Under the pieces are notes generated by a model. It saw nothing but the letters and a program-made list of their open reading frames with translations, was not told the DNA's origin and did no database searches. The translations under genes were made by a program, and so were the position numbers. Below are positions 46,079 through 53,885 of a stretch of 64,000 nucleotides of DNA, one piece after another. Location: the NCBI RefSeq assembly GCF_021287045.1, contig NZ_JAJTBG010000004.1:186001-250000 (forward strand), given 5' to 3'. The stretch is from Oryzomicrobium sp. Lineage in GTDB: Bacteria > Pseudomonadota > Gammaproteobacteria > Burkholderiales > Rhodocyclaceae. Each line of letters opens with the position of its first letter. The stretch's first letter is position 1.

Positions 46079-46367
46079 TGCCTTGTCTCCGGCGGGGGCA
46101 GCGTGTCAGAGGGCTTCCCCGGTTCAGCAGATTGGATATGCGGGCCAATTGCATTGACCCTGTGAATATGACTTCACGACTTCACTATAGCCAATTCTGA
46201 ACCGATTACGTTGGCATTGTCCACGTTGCAAAAAAATGACAGAAGCGACGAATTATCTCATTGATAAAAAGGCGAAATTTCGTCGAAAGGCAACTTGCCT
46301 GCGGGGCGTTTTGCTGCAGCTGTGCGGGCTGAAGAGGTAGGAAACCGACTGGGCGGAAGAAGAGGGC
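46079..46367. other. AT-richer intergenic region
   Basis: 289 bases without a convincing gene. Base composition drops compared with the flanks (about 46150-46270 is rich in A and T). It should contain the promoter of the receiver-PAS-EAL gene and the 3' end region of the ClpP-like gene. No operator, terminator or RNA gene is recognisable. Confidence 0.5.
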
Positions 46368-47021
46368 TCAACCTTGTCCATCTTCCGACGCGGGGTGTTC
46401 CTTTCTCTGCCGCACGACGGATTTGCCTTGGTTACGCTTGATACGCGCCAGCCGGCGGCGGATTTCGTCCGAGTCCAGCCAAACATCGCTGCCGTGTTGG
46501 ATGCGGTCGATTTCCCCTTTGGTGAGGAACGGCGTGCAGATTCTTGTCATTACCTTCTCGAACCAACTGGCGATAGCCACCACCTGGGCCTGCTGTTCGT
46601 TGCCTTTGCCAACAAAATTGCCGGAATAGGTATGGAACATGAGCTGGCAGTTGTCATGGACGATCAATTCGTCCCCGGCCAGGAAAATCATGGCCGCCAT
46701 CGAGTAGGCGCGGGCTTCGAGTACCGTGATGACCTGGGCTTCGGACGCCAGCATGTTGTTGATGATCTGCAGCCCGGTATCGAAATCCCCGCCAGGCGAG
46801 TTGAGGTGAAGGTAGATCAGGTCCGTAGGGCCGGCGCTACGCAGGGTGTAGAACAGCTCGGTGTAGTACTGGGGCTCCTGGATTTCGCCGCAGACGTAGT
46901 ACGAAATCTGCCGCACCGGCGCCTGCCGCTCATAACGCAGCAGGTTGGCGAAGGTCGCATTACTGCCTCCGCCGTTATTGGGCTCATCATCCAGTCCGCA
47001 AAGCAATTCTTGTGGTCTCAT
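46368..47021 (-). CDS. Orphan ClpP-like serine protease
   Basis: A 217-residue protein of the ClpP/crotonase fold. LHLNSPGGDFDTGLQIINNM is the oxyanion-hole strand and helix. The nucleophile is probably S107 in EARAYSMAAMIFLAGDE and the base H130 in QLMFHTYSG, 23 residues apart compared with 25 in E. coli ClpP. An Asp near GSDVWLD may complete the triad. It has no signal peptide and a charged C-terminus. No Clp ATPase, trigger factor or phage structural gene lies nearby, so it is neither the housekeeping clpP nor an obvious capsid protease. CAGGAG precedes the ATG. Its partner and substrate are unknown. Confidence 0.75.
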   Translation of the reverse strand: MRPQELLCGLDDEPNNGGGSNATFANLLRYERQAPVRQISYYVCGEIQEPQYYTELFYTLRSAGPTDLIYLHLNSPGGDFDTGLQIINNMLASEAQVITVLEARAYSMAAMIFLAGDELIVHDNCQLMFHTYSGNFVGKGNEQQAQVVAIASWFEKVMTRICTPFLTKGEIDRIQHGSDVWLDSDEIRRRLARIKRNQGKSVVRQRKEHPASEDGQG

Positions 47022-47172
47022 GGCGTCTCCTGATCGTCATTGCCTATTCGTTTTTGGTTAAGTGTATCGGCTAAGTATCTGCCACGGCGAGGAGACCGTC
47101 GCCAAGCTTGTTGCTCTAAAAGGCCGCAGTTTATTTTACATAATACAAATTATAGAAAGTAGCTGCGGCGAA

Positions 47173-47192
47173 GAAAAAGGCCCAGCAGGGCC
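47173..47192 (-). terminator. Candidate terminator after the small secreted protein gene
   Basis: On the minus strand GGCCC-TGCT-GGGCC is followed directly by TTTTTCTTC. The stem is only 5 bp but the T tract is well placed, 85 bases after the stop codon at 47277. Confidence 0.45.
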
Positions 47193-47276
47193 ACCGTGGC
47201 GCATCCAGCCACGATCTGCTTGGCCTGCTGGTTGTGCCCAGTGAAAACGAATGGTTCAACCTTCGCCTCATTCGCA

Positions 47277-47585
47277 TTACTTGCTTTTCGCTTCGGAGTC
47301 CGGCGCGGCTTCGCTCTTGGCGGCGGGAGTTGCCGATGAGTTGCCGCTGATGGCTTCACGGGTTGCGCGATAGCCCTTGCGTGCGCCGTTGGCCACTGCA
47401 TGGCCTACCGACTTGGCGGTTTCGGCCGTGGCATGGCCGATTTCCTTGCTGACTTCCACGGTCTTGTCTACCGCTTCAACGGCCGATTCCTTGATCTCGT
47501 GGCCGGCCTTGCCCAGGTCGGCCATCGCCCAGGGGCTAATGAGCGCGAGGGTCAGGCCGATGAGTGCGCTGCGTTTCTTGATCAT
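47277..47585 (-). CDS. Small secreted helical protein of unknown function
   Basis: A 102-residue protein with a clear Sec signal peptide (about 1-22, ending SPWAMA). The mature part (about 23-75) has repeated amphipathic Lys/Glu/Ala/His helices such as EIKESAVEAVDKTVEVSKEI and HATAETAKSVGHAV, followed by a Ser/Ala/Pro-rich tail. The pattern recalls LEA-like or apolipoprotein-like helical proteins but I recognise no family. A good ribosome binding site (AAGGAGAG) precedes the ATG. It stands alone between the ClpP-like gene and the CoA-ester lyase operon. Confidence 0.7.
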   Translation of the reverse strand: MIKKRSALIGLTLALISPWAMADLGKAGHEIKESAVEAVDKTVEVSKEIGHATAETAKSVGHAVANGARKGYRATREAISGNSSATPAAKSEAAPDSEAKSK

Positions 47586-47727
47586 GGTGCTCTCCTTCCT
47601 GGATATAGGTTTGGAACCAATGTTTACATCCTAGTTCGACTGAAACAAAGGAGCTGTGCCGGTTTGTAGCGGTCTGGTGGCGTGCAAAAGACGTTGCGCA
47701 AAGAAATGACCTGCCCGTCGTTAAATG

Positions 47728-47762
47728 AAAAGGGCAAGGCGCGTGCAGCTACCCTGCCCTTT
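47728..47762 (-). terminator. Terminator of the CoA-transferase/lyase operon
   Basis: On the minus strand AAAGGGCA and TGCCCTTT form an 8-bp stem around a 19-base interior, followed by TCATTT. It lies 21 bases after the last lyase stop codon. Confidence 0.65.
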
Positions 47763-47783
47763 CTCATTCGCCAGCGAAAAAAG

Positions 47784-48656
47784 TCATTCGATGGCGGCAA
47801 TGGCCTCGGCCAGGGCCAGGATGCGCTGGGCCTCTTCCACGTGCAGGTTTTCCACCAGCTTGCCATCCACCACCACCACGCCCTGGCCCGCTGCGCGGGC
47901 TTGTTGCCATGCGTCGATCAGCCGGCGGGCATCGGCCGTTTCCTGGGCGGTGGGGGCGAAGGCGGTATTGGCCGCGTCCAGTTGCTTGGGGTGGATCAGG
48001 GTCTTGCCGTCGAAGCCCATGTCGCGCCCCTGGGCACAGGCCTGGTGCAGGCCGGCATCGTCGTTCAAATCGAGATAGACCCCGTCCAGGATTACCAGGC
48101 CGTAGGCCCGGGCGGCCAGTACACCCAGCGACAGGGCGCCGATCATGCCCACCCGGTCCAGGGTATGGCGGGCGCGCAACTCCTTGGCCAGGTCCGAGGT
48201 ACCGATGACGATGGCCTCAAGGCGCGGATGGGCGGCGGCAATGGCGTTGATTTCGAGAAAGGCCCGGGGCGTTTCCGCCATGATCCACACCGGCAGATCG
48301 GCCGGCGCCCCGGCTGCATCCAGGGCGGCAACGGCCTCATGGACCTGTTCCGCCCGCTCGATCTTGGGAAAAAGAATGGCGTTGGCGCCGCAGTCGGCCA
48401 CGGCCGCCACGTCGTCACGGCCCCAGTGCGTGGTCAGGCCGTTGACCCGGACCACCACCTCCCGGTGCCCGTAGCCACCGGCACGAACGGCGGCGGCCAC
48501 CTGTTCCCGGGCGAGGAATTTGGCATCGGGGGCCACCGCGTCTTCCAGGTCCAGGATCAGGCAGTCCGCCGGCAGGGTGCGGGCCTTCTCCAGGGCCCGG
48601 GCGTTGGCTCCGGGCATGTAGAGGGCCGAACGGCGGGGACGGGACTTGCTGCTCAT
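47784..48656 (-). CDS. CitE-like CoA-ester lyase
   Basis: A 290-residue HpcH/HpaI-CitE TIM-barrel protein. RRSALYMPGANARALEKA, LILDLEDAVAPDAK with the metal-binding acidic residues, VVVRVNGL with the substrate Arg, ILFPKIERAEQV, IMAETPRAFL and FDGKTLIHPKQLDAANTAF are conserved. Members cleave citramalyl-CoA, malyl-CoA or citryl-CoA. It has no citDF partners, so it is not citrate lyase itself. It is the last gene of the operon, 35 bases after a second, divergent lyase paralogue, which suggests the two differ in stereochemistry or substrate. Confidence 0.85.
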   Translation of the reverse strand: MSSKSRPRRSALYMPGANARALEKARTLPADCLILDLEDAVAPDAKFLAREQVAAAVRAGGYGHREVVVRVNGLTTHWGRDDVAAVADCGANAILFPKIERAEQVHEAVAALDAAGAPADLPVWIMAETPRAFLEINAIAAAHPRLEAIVIGTSDLAKELRARHTLDRVGMIGALSLGVLAARAYGLVILDGVYLDLNDDAGLHQACAQGRDMGFDGKTLIHPKQLDAANTAFAPTAQETADARRLIDAWQQARAAGQGVVVVDGKLVENLHVEEAQRILALAEAIAAIE

Positions 48657-48691
48657 GGAATGCTCCTTATCTTTTTCAACGCTTTAATTTT

Positions 48692-49672
48692 CTAGGCGGA
48701 TGCCGGGTCGATGGCGTCGGCCTTGCGCAACAGGTTCTCGGCCAGTTTGATGCTGGCGATGTCGATCAGGCGGCCGTCGAGGCTGACGGCTCCCCTGCCC
48801 TCGCGCTGGGCGCTTTCCATGGCGTCCACGATGCGCCGGGCGTTGGCCAGCTCGTCCTCGGTGGGGCTGAAGGCATCGTTGGCCAGGGCGATCTGGCTGG
48901 GGTGGATGGCCCATTTGCCTTCGAAGCCCAGCGCCGCCGCGCGCCGCGCCGCCGCACTATAACCGGCCGGATCGGAAAAGTCGCCGAATGGGCCGTCCAC
49001 CGGGCGCAGGCCGTAGGCCCGGCAGGCGACCAGGACCCGGCTCTGGGCGTAATGCCAGGGGTCGCCGGGGGTGAAGCTGCGCGCCCGGTCTGCCTTGCCG
49101 CCGCCCAACATGCCGTAGTCGGGGTGGCCGGCGCCGATGATAGTCGATCGGGCCCGGGTCGAGGCGGCGTAATCCCCCACCCCGAAGCTGAGGGCTTCGA
49201 GTCGGGGCGAGCTCTGGGCGATGGCCTCCACGTTGGCCATGCCCAGGGCGGTCTCGATCAGCACGTCGAACCCCAGGCGCTTGCTGCGTTTCTTGGCGGC
49301 CTCGATCTGGCTGACCAGCATGTCCACGGCGTAGACGTCGGCCGGCACGCCCACCTTGGGGATTAGCAGCATGTCCAGGCGCGGGCAGTTCTCGACGATG
49401 TCCACCACGTCCCGGTACATGTATTCGGTGTCCAGGCCGTTGATGCGCACTTGCAGGGTCTTGTCGCCCCAGTCGATGTCGTTCAGGGCCTCGATGGCGT
49501 TGCGCCGGGCCCGGGCCTTTTCGTCCGGGGCCACCGCGTCCTCGCAGTCGAGAAAGATCACGTCGGAGCCGGATCGGGCGGCCTTTTCGAAGAAGGCCGG
49601 ATTGGATGCGGGCACGGCCAGCTGGGAGCGTTGCAGGCGGGGTGTGGCGGGGGGGAAGAAGGTGGCGCTCAT
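48692..49672 (-). CDS. Malyl-CoA/beta-methylmalyl-CoA lyase-like protein (Mcl1/MclA type)
   Basis: A 326-residue CitE-family lyase starting at ATG 49672. RSQLAVPASNPAFFEKAARS, VIFLDCEDAVAPDEKARARR, LQVRINGLDTEYMYRDVVDI, LLIPKVGVPADVYAVD, DVLIETALGMANVEAI, GPFGDFSDPAGY and GKWAIHPSQIALANDAF follow the L-malyl-CoA lyase of Rhodobacter-type bacteria closely, as I recall that family. The reaction would be malyl-CoA to acetyl-CoA plus glyoxylate, or methylmalyl-CoA to propionyl-CoA plus glyoxylate. The operon context with a CoA-transferase and TRAP binding protein points to catabolism of an imported dicarboxylate. Confidence 0.85.
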   Translation of the reverse strand: MSATFFPPATPRLQRSQLAVPASNPAFFEKAARSGSDVIFLDCEDAVAPDEKARARRNAIEALNDIDWGDKTLQVRINGLDTEYMYRDVVDIVENCPRLDMLLIPKVGVPADVYAVDMLVSQIEAAKKRSKRLGFDVLIETALGMANVEAIAQSSPRLEALSFGVGDYAASTRARSTIIGAGHPDYGMLGGGKADRARSFTPGDPWHYAQSRVLVACRAYGLRPVDGPFGDFSDPAGYSAAARRAAALGFEGKWAIHPSQIALANDAFSPTEDELANARRIVDAMESAQREGRGAVSLDGRLIDIASIKLAENLLRKADAIDPASA

Positions 49673-49761
49673 GGTTTTTCCTGTCGATGCGGTGGGAGCG
49701 TGGGAGAGCCGAAGAGCGGCAGCCTGCTTCCCACCGGCGGTATCGGGATGGGTGGTAGCGA

Positions 49762-50769
49762 TCAGAGCTTGTTGGGATCGAAGCCGGTTTCGCGGTAGAT
49801 GGACTGGATCAGCTCCTTGCCGACCCGGGCCTCCATCTCCTTGTGCACCTTGAGCATGGCCTTCTTCCACTCGGCCCGTTCCTGGGGCGTCAGGGTAATC
49901 ACCTGGGTCTTGCCGCTCTTGCGGATCGCTTCCAGGGCGTCGTCGTTTTCCTTCTTGGCGATCTCCGACACGTACTGGGTTGCCTCCTGGAGCGCGCCAT
50001 CCACCGTGGTGCGCAGGTCCGGCGGCAGGCCTTCCCAGAACCGCTTGTTCACGATCACCGCGTAGCCGATGTAGCCGTGGTCCGACACCGTCAGGTATTT
50101 CTGCACCTCGTGCATCTTCTGGGTGTAGATGTTCGAGGCGGTGTTCTCGGTGCCGTCCACCACCCCGGTCTGGAGCGCCGGATAGACCTCCGAGAACGCC
50201 AGGATCTGGGGAATCGCCCCGATGGCCCGCATCTGCGAATCCAGCACCTTGGACGACTGAATGCGCATCTTCAGGCCCTTGAAGTCGGTCACGGCCTTCA
50301 GGGGGCGGTTGGCGGTCATCTGCTTGAAGCCGTTGTCCCAGAAGGCCAGCCCCAGGGCGCCCTTGGGCTCCAGCTTGCGCAGCAGTTCCCGGCCCACGGG
50401 GCCCTGGGTGATCTTATGCAACTCGGCGTAGTCGTCGAAGATGAACGGCAGGTCGAACACCTCGAATTCCTTCACCCCCAGGGGGCCGAACTTGGCGGGG
50501 GACGGGGCCAGCATCTGCACCGCCCCCAGTTGCAGCGCCTCCATTTCCTCTTTGTCCTTGTACAGGGTGCTGTTCGGGTACAGCTCCACCCGGACGCGCC
50601 CCTTGGTGCGCTCTTCCACCAGTTTCTTGAAATACTCGCCGCCCTTGCCCTTGGGGGTGTCCGGGGTGGTGGTGTGGCTGAACTTGATGACGATCGGCTG
50701 CTGGGCCGCGGCGCCGCCGGCGGCCAGCAGGACCAGGGCGGTGCAACAGGTGCGGATGAAATGGTTCAT
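49762..50769 (-). CDS. dctP: TRAP transporter solute-binding protein (DctP family)
   Basis: A 335-residue periplasmic protein. The signal peptide covers 1-22 (AAGGAAA), then IVIKFSHTTTPDTPKGKGGE at the N-lobe. The carboxylate-binding Arg is expected in LKMRIQSSKVLDSQ, and EVYPALQTGVVDGTENTASN is the P-family signature. It probably binds a C4- or C5-dicarboxylate. No membrane subunits (DctQ, DctM) are encoded in this window, so it must use a transporter from elsewhere. It lies between the CoA-transferase and the lyases on one transcript. Confidence 0.92.
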   Translation of the reverse strand: MNHFIRTCCTALVLLAAGGAAAQQPIVIKFSHTTTPDTPKGKGGEYFKKLVEERTKGRVRVELYPNSTLYKDKEEMEALQLGAVQMLAPSPAKFGPLGVKEFEVFDLPFIFDDYAELHKITQGPVGRELLRKLEPKGALGLAFWDNGFKQMTANRPLKAVTDFKGLKMRIQSSKVLDSQMRAIGAIPQILAFSEVYPALQTGVVDGTENTASNIYTQKMHEVQKYLTVSDHGYIGYAVIVNKRFWEGLPPDLRTTVDGALQEATQYVSEIAKKENDDALEAIRKSGKTQVITLTPQERAEWKKAMLKVHKEMEARVGKELIQSIYRETGFDPNKL

Positions 50770-50841
50770 GGTCTCCTCGCTTTTATGGTCAGGGTCATGG
50801 GTGATGCGGGTGGTGCGAAACCGTTGGAATGAAGCCGGCTG

Positions 50842-52068
50842 CTAGATCACCCCGGCATTGGCCAAGGCGGCCAGTTCGCCGTCGTCCAGGCCCAGCAGGC
50901 CGCCGAGCACGTCCCGGTTGTCGGCCCCCAGGGCACGGCCGGCGTGCTTGAAGGTGGCCGGCGTGGCCGACAGGTGCGGCACGGCGGCCGGCAACACCAG
51001 ATGGCCGACCCGGGGGTCGTCGACTTCCATCAGGTTGCCCCGGGCGGCGTACTGGGGATCGGCAAAGATGTCGGCGATCGAATAGACCTGGGCGCAGGGC
51101 ACCCCGCCTTCCCGGGTCAGGGCCAGCACCTGGGCCAGGGGGTGGCGGCCGATCCATTCCCCCACCAGCCCGTTGATGCGCTCCCGGCCGGCCACCCGGG
51201 CAGTGCTGCTCGGGTATTCGGTGGCCAGTTCGGGGCGTCCCATCACCTCGGCCAAGCGGGCGAACATGCGGTCGTTGGTGCAGGCCAGGGCCACCCATTC
51301 GCCACTGGCGGTCTGGTAATGGCTGTGGGGCACCACGTTGATGGTGTCGGCCCCCATGCGACGCCGCACCACGCCGAACTTGGCGTAGGCCGGGGCGATC
51401 TCGTCCAGGAGCCGGAACACCGATTCGTACAGGCCGATGTCGATGTACTGGCCCTCCCCGGTCTTTTCCAGGGCCCGCAGGGCGGTCAGGATGCCAATGG
51501 CGCCCCACATGCCGGACACGTAGTCGGCCATGGAGGTCGAGCCGGGCACCACCGGCGGCCCATCGGCCTCACCGGCCAGGTCGGAAAGCCCGGAGAAAGC
51601 GTGGGCAATGCGGGCAAAACCCGGTTCGTTCCGCTTCGGGCCGGTCTGGCCGTAGGCGGTGATGCGCAGCATGATCAGGCGCGGATTGAGGGCCTTCAGG
51701 TCTTCGTAGCCCAGGCCCCACTTCTCCAGGGTGCCGGGGCGGAAGTTCTCCAGAACCACGTCGGCCTGGGTTGCCAGGCGGCGAAAGATGGCCGCGCCCT
51801 CGGGCGTGCGCAGGTCCAGGGTGACGGTCTTCTTGTTGCGCGACTCGCTCATCCACACCAGGCTGTCGCCGCATTCGGTGGGGGTGCCGAACTGGCGCAG
51901 GGAGTCCCCCGCGCCGGGCTGCTCGATCTTGATCACCTCGGCGCCGAAGTCGGCCAGGATAGTTCCGCAGAACGGCGCCGCCACGAAGGTGGCGATATCC
52001 AGGACACGCAGTCCCGCCAGGGCTTCCAGGGGCTGGGCGCCCTCTTCTCTCGTTTCGTTCGCTTGCAC
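50842..52068 (-). CDS. Class III CoA-transferase (CaiB/BaiF family)
   Basis: A 408-residue family III CoA-transferase. The start is probably GTG at 52068 with GAGGAG upstream. LAGLRVLDIATFVAAPFCGTILADFGAEVIKIE is the N-terminal signature. The catalytic Asp is expected in the region around PGSTSMADYVSGMWGAIGIL, and LENFRPGTLEKWGL is conserved. It moves CoA between carboxylic acids, here probably from succinyl-CoA to a malate- or citramalate-like acid that the two lyases downstream can cleave. It is first in the minus-strand operon and divergent from the LysR regulator. Confidence 0.88.
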   Translation of the reverse strand: MQANETREEGAQPLEALAGLRVLDIATFVAAPFCGTILADFGAEVIKIEQPGAGDSLRQFGTPTECGDSLVWMSESRNKKTVTLDLRTPEGAAIFRRLATQADVVLENFRPGTLEKWGLGYEDLKALNPRLIMLRITAYGQTGPKRNEPGFARIAHAFSGLSDLAGEADGPPVVPGSTSMADYVSGMWGAIGILTALRALEKTGEGQYIDIGLYESVFRLLDEIAPAYAKFGVVRRRMGADTINVVPHSHYQTASGEWVALACTNDRMFARLAEVMGRPELATEYPSSTARVAGRERINGLVGEWIGRHPLAQVLALTREGGVPCAQVYSIADIFADPQYAARGNLMEVDDPRVGHLVLPAAVPHLSATPATFKHAGRALGADNRDVLGGLLGLDDGELAALANAGVI

Positions 52069-52190
52069 AGCCGGCTCCTCGGTTGGGTCGTGGCGCGCCG
52101 GACAGAAGTGCCCGGACGCGGCGGAGCCCACTCTACGGACGGCCGAATCAAGCAACAAACGGAAATATGAGAACGATTATTCTGTTTTTT

Positions 52191-52202
52191 CGCATAAATG
52201 CG
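52191..52202. promoter_or_regulatory. Candidate LysR operator in the divergent region
   Basis: CGCAT-AA-ATGCG is a perfect inverted repeat inside an AT-rich stretch (52155-52205), flanked by TT and TAA to give a T-N11-A-like site. It lies 123 bases upstream of the CoA-transferase and 82 bases upstream of the lysR start. Confidence 0.5.
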
Positions 52203-52284
52203 TAAGCTCGTTGCCGAGCGGAGGGGCGGCATCAGGTGACGAGCCGTCCTTCCCCAACGCTAGCCCCCATTGCGGAGAACGCCT

Positions 52285-53202
52285 GTGAAAACGCCCCTGG
52301 CCGCCATGGCCAACGTCAATCTCAAGCTGCTGCACACCTTCATGCTGGTGGGCGAGCACGGTAGCTTCCGCGAAGCGGCCGAACGGGCCCATCGTTCCCA
52401 GTCGGCGGTGAGCACCCAGATTCGCCAGCTCGAAGAACAGCTCGGCGTGGCCCTCTTCCACCGCACCACCCGGCGCGTCAGCCTCACCGTCGAAGGCGCC
52501 CAGTTGCTCGAATGCGCCCGGCGCGCCGTGCAGGAGATGGAGCTGGGGCTGCGCAAGATCCAGGAATCCGCCGACATCCAGCGCGGGCGCATCGCCCTGG
52601 CCTGTTCGCCGACCATCGCCGGCACCCGCCTGGCCCGGGTGCTGGCCGCCTTCGAGCGGGACTACCCGGGGGTGCAGGTGTTCGTCCGGGAGCTGTCGTC
52701 CGAGGCCATGTTCGAGTGCGTGCGCCAGCGGGAGGTGGATTTCGCCTTCGGCCCGGTGGTCGAGACTGGCGAGTTCCACTTCGAGACGATTCTCGAAGAT
52801 CCGCTCTACGCCTTGGTTCCCAAGCGTTTCGCTGGTTCGGCGACCAAGGCCATCGCCCTGCCCACCCTGGCGCGCATGCCCCTGCTGCTGCTCGACAAGG
52901 CCAGCGCCCTGCGCCGGCTGTTCGAGGGCGCCCTGCGCAGCCACGACCTGGATTTTTCGTCCCGCTACCAGTTCACCCAGGTGCAGAGCCTGATCTCCAT
53001 GGCCCGGGCGGGCCTGGGCGCCGCCATCCTGCCCCGGGTGGCCCTGCCCGAGGGGGAGGACGACGCCGCGCTCCCCTTGCGCATCGTCAATCCGCCCCTG
53101 GTGCGGGAACTGGCGGTGATCACCCTGCGCGGCCAGGCCCTGTCGCCGGCGGCGGCGCGCATGGTGCAGCTGCTGCGCCAGTTGATGGGCGACCGGGGAT
53201 GA
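52285..53202 (+). CDS. LysR-family transcriptional regulator
   Basis: A 305-residue LTTR. The winged helix-turn-helix (about 10-70) is LLHTFMLVGEHGSFREAAERAHRSQSAVSTQIRQLEEQLG in sequence order, read in pieces FREAAERAHRSQSAVSTQIR and LEEQLGVALFHRTTRR. The effector-binding domain (about 90-300) follows. I choose GTG 52285 because GGAG is seven bases upstream; an ATG at 52306 is the alternative. Divergent placement suggests it activates the CoA-transferase operon in response to the dicarboxylate or its CoA ester. Confidence 0.9.
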   Translation: MKTPLAAMANVNLKLLHTFMLVGEHGSFREAAERAHRSQSAVSTQIRQLEEQLGVALFHRTTRRVSLTVEGAQLLECARRAVQEMELGLRKIQESADIQRGRIALACSPTIAGTRLARVLAAFERDYPGVQVFVRELSSEAMFECVRQREVDFAFGPVVETGEFHFETILEDPLYALVPKRFAGSATKAIALPTLARMPLLLLDKASALRRLFEGALRSHDLDFSSRYQFTQVQSLISMARAGLGAAILPRVALPEGEDDAALPLRIVNPPLVRELAVITLRGQALSPAAARMVQLLRQLMGDRG

Positions 53203-53245
53203 ACCGGCGCGGAATGCGGAGAGGGGCCTTTCTGCGCATTCCGGC

Positions 53246-53270
53246 ATAAGCAACAAAGATTTCCTTCGTT
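53246..53270 (+). promoter_or_regulatory. AT-rich promoter-proximal element upstream of the sulfur encapsulin cluster
   Basis: ATAAGCAACAAAGATTTCC stands out in GC-rich surroundings about 100 bases before the rhodanese ATG. Such AT-rich tracts are typical of CysB-type activator sites in sulfur genes, but no strict consensus can be confirmed by eye. Confidence 0.3.
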
Positions 53271-53360
53271 CGTGGCGAAAAGGGCCGGCCGTAGATTGTC
53301 GCTGGCCCCGGGCGAAACCTTGCTAACGCGGGGCATTCGACCCGTTTCAAGGACATCGCC

Positions 53361-53882
53361 ATGACCGCCGCCACGCTCGCCTCCCCTGCCCCCGACACCG
53401 ACGCCGCCGAGACAACCGTCCTGGCCGCTCGGGAAACCGATCCCCAACGCATTCTCGACGAGGCCCGGGAGCGGGCGCGCCGGGACGGGCTGGCCTACGC
53501 CGGCGGGGTCTATCCGCCCGAGGCCTGGCAACTGGTGTCGAGCGGCGCCGCCGTGCTGGTGGACGTGCGCACCGCCGAAGAGCTGAAGTACGTCGGCCGG
53601 GTGCCCGGCGCCCTCCACGCGGCCTGGCAGACCGGGCCGGCCATGATCAAGAACCCGCGCTTCCTGCGCGAGTTGGAATCCAAGGTCGGCAAGGACGACG
53701 TGGTGCTGTTCCTGTGCCGCAGCGGCAAGCGTTCCGCCGCCGCCGCCGAGGCTGCCGCCGCTAAGGGCTTCACCCAGGTCTTCAACATCCTCGAAGGCTT
53801 CGAGGGAGACCTGGACGGCCAGCAGCGGCGCGGCGATTCCGGTGGCTGGCGGCACTGGGGCCTGCCCTGGGTGCAGGACTGA
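53361..53882 (+). CDS. Rhodanese-domain sulfurtransferase of the encapsulin cluster
   Basis: A 173-residue single-domain rhodanese. An Ala/Thr-rich N-terminal extension of about 40 residues precedes the domain (about 45-160). AVLVDVRTAEELKYVGRVPGA is the CDC25-like N-terminal motif, and the active-site loop is LCRSGKRS with the persulfide-carrying C119. It has no signal peptide, so it is cytosolic. It opens the cluster and is 3 bases from the serine acetyltransferase gene. It may receive or hand on sulfane sulfur from the encapsulated desulfurase. AAGGA precedes the ATG. Confidence 0.9.
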   Translation: MTAATLASPAPDTDAAETTVLAARETDPQRILDEARERARRDGLAYAGGVYPPEAWQLVSSGAAVLVDVRTAEELKYVGRVPGALHAAWQTGPAMIKNPRFLRELESKVGKDDVVLFLCRSGKRSAAAAEAAAAKGFTQVFNILEGFEGDLDGQQRRGDSGGWRHWGLPWVQD

Positions 53883-53885
53883 GCC

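Noticed and set aside
46368..47021. Assignment of the ClpP-like gene as the housekeeping clpP
   Set aside because: No tig, clpX or lon neighbours; residues around the active Ser and the C-terminus differ from canonical ClpP.
46374..47033. Plus-strand open frame antisense to the ClpP-like gene
   Set aside because: No domain and no ribosome binding site; the minus-strand frame has protease motifs.
47150..47276. A hydrophobic tail-like translation (QIVAGCATVALLGLFLRR) in the +1 frame after the small secreted protein
   Set aside because: It has no start codon of its own and would need a +1 shift at GCGAAAAGC. The same bases form a terminator-like hairpin with a T tract, which explains the sequence better. 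A sequencing indel in the A run cannot be excluded.
47784..49672. Citrate lyase operon
   Set aside because: No citD, citF, citC, citX or citG genes; the CitE-like proteins are stand-alone CoA-ester lyases.
53199..53249. A 16-codon ORF (MNRRGMRRGAFLRIPA) ahead of the rhodanese gene as a leader peptide
   Set aside because: It overlaps the LysR stop, lies about 110 bases from the next gene and contains no Cys or Met run of regulatory interest beyond chance.
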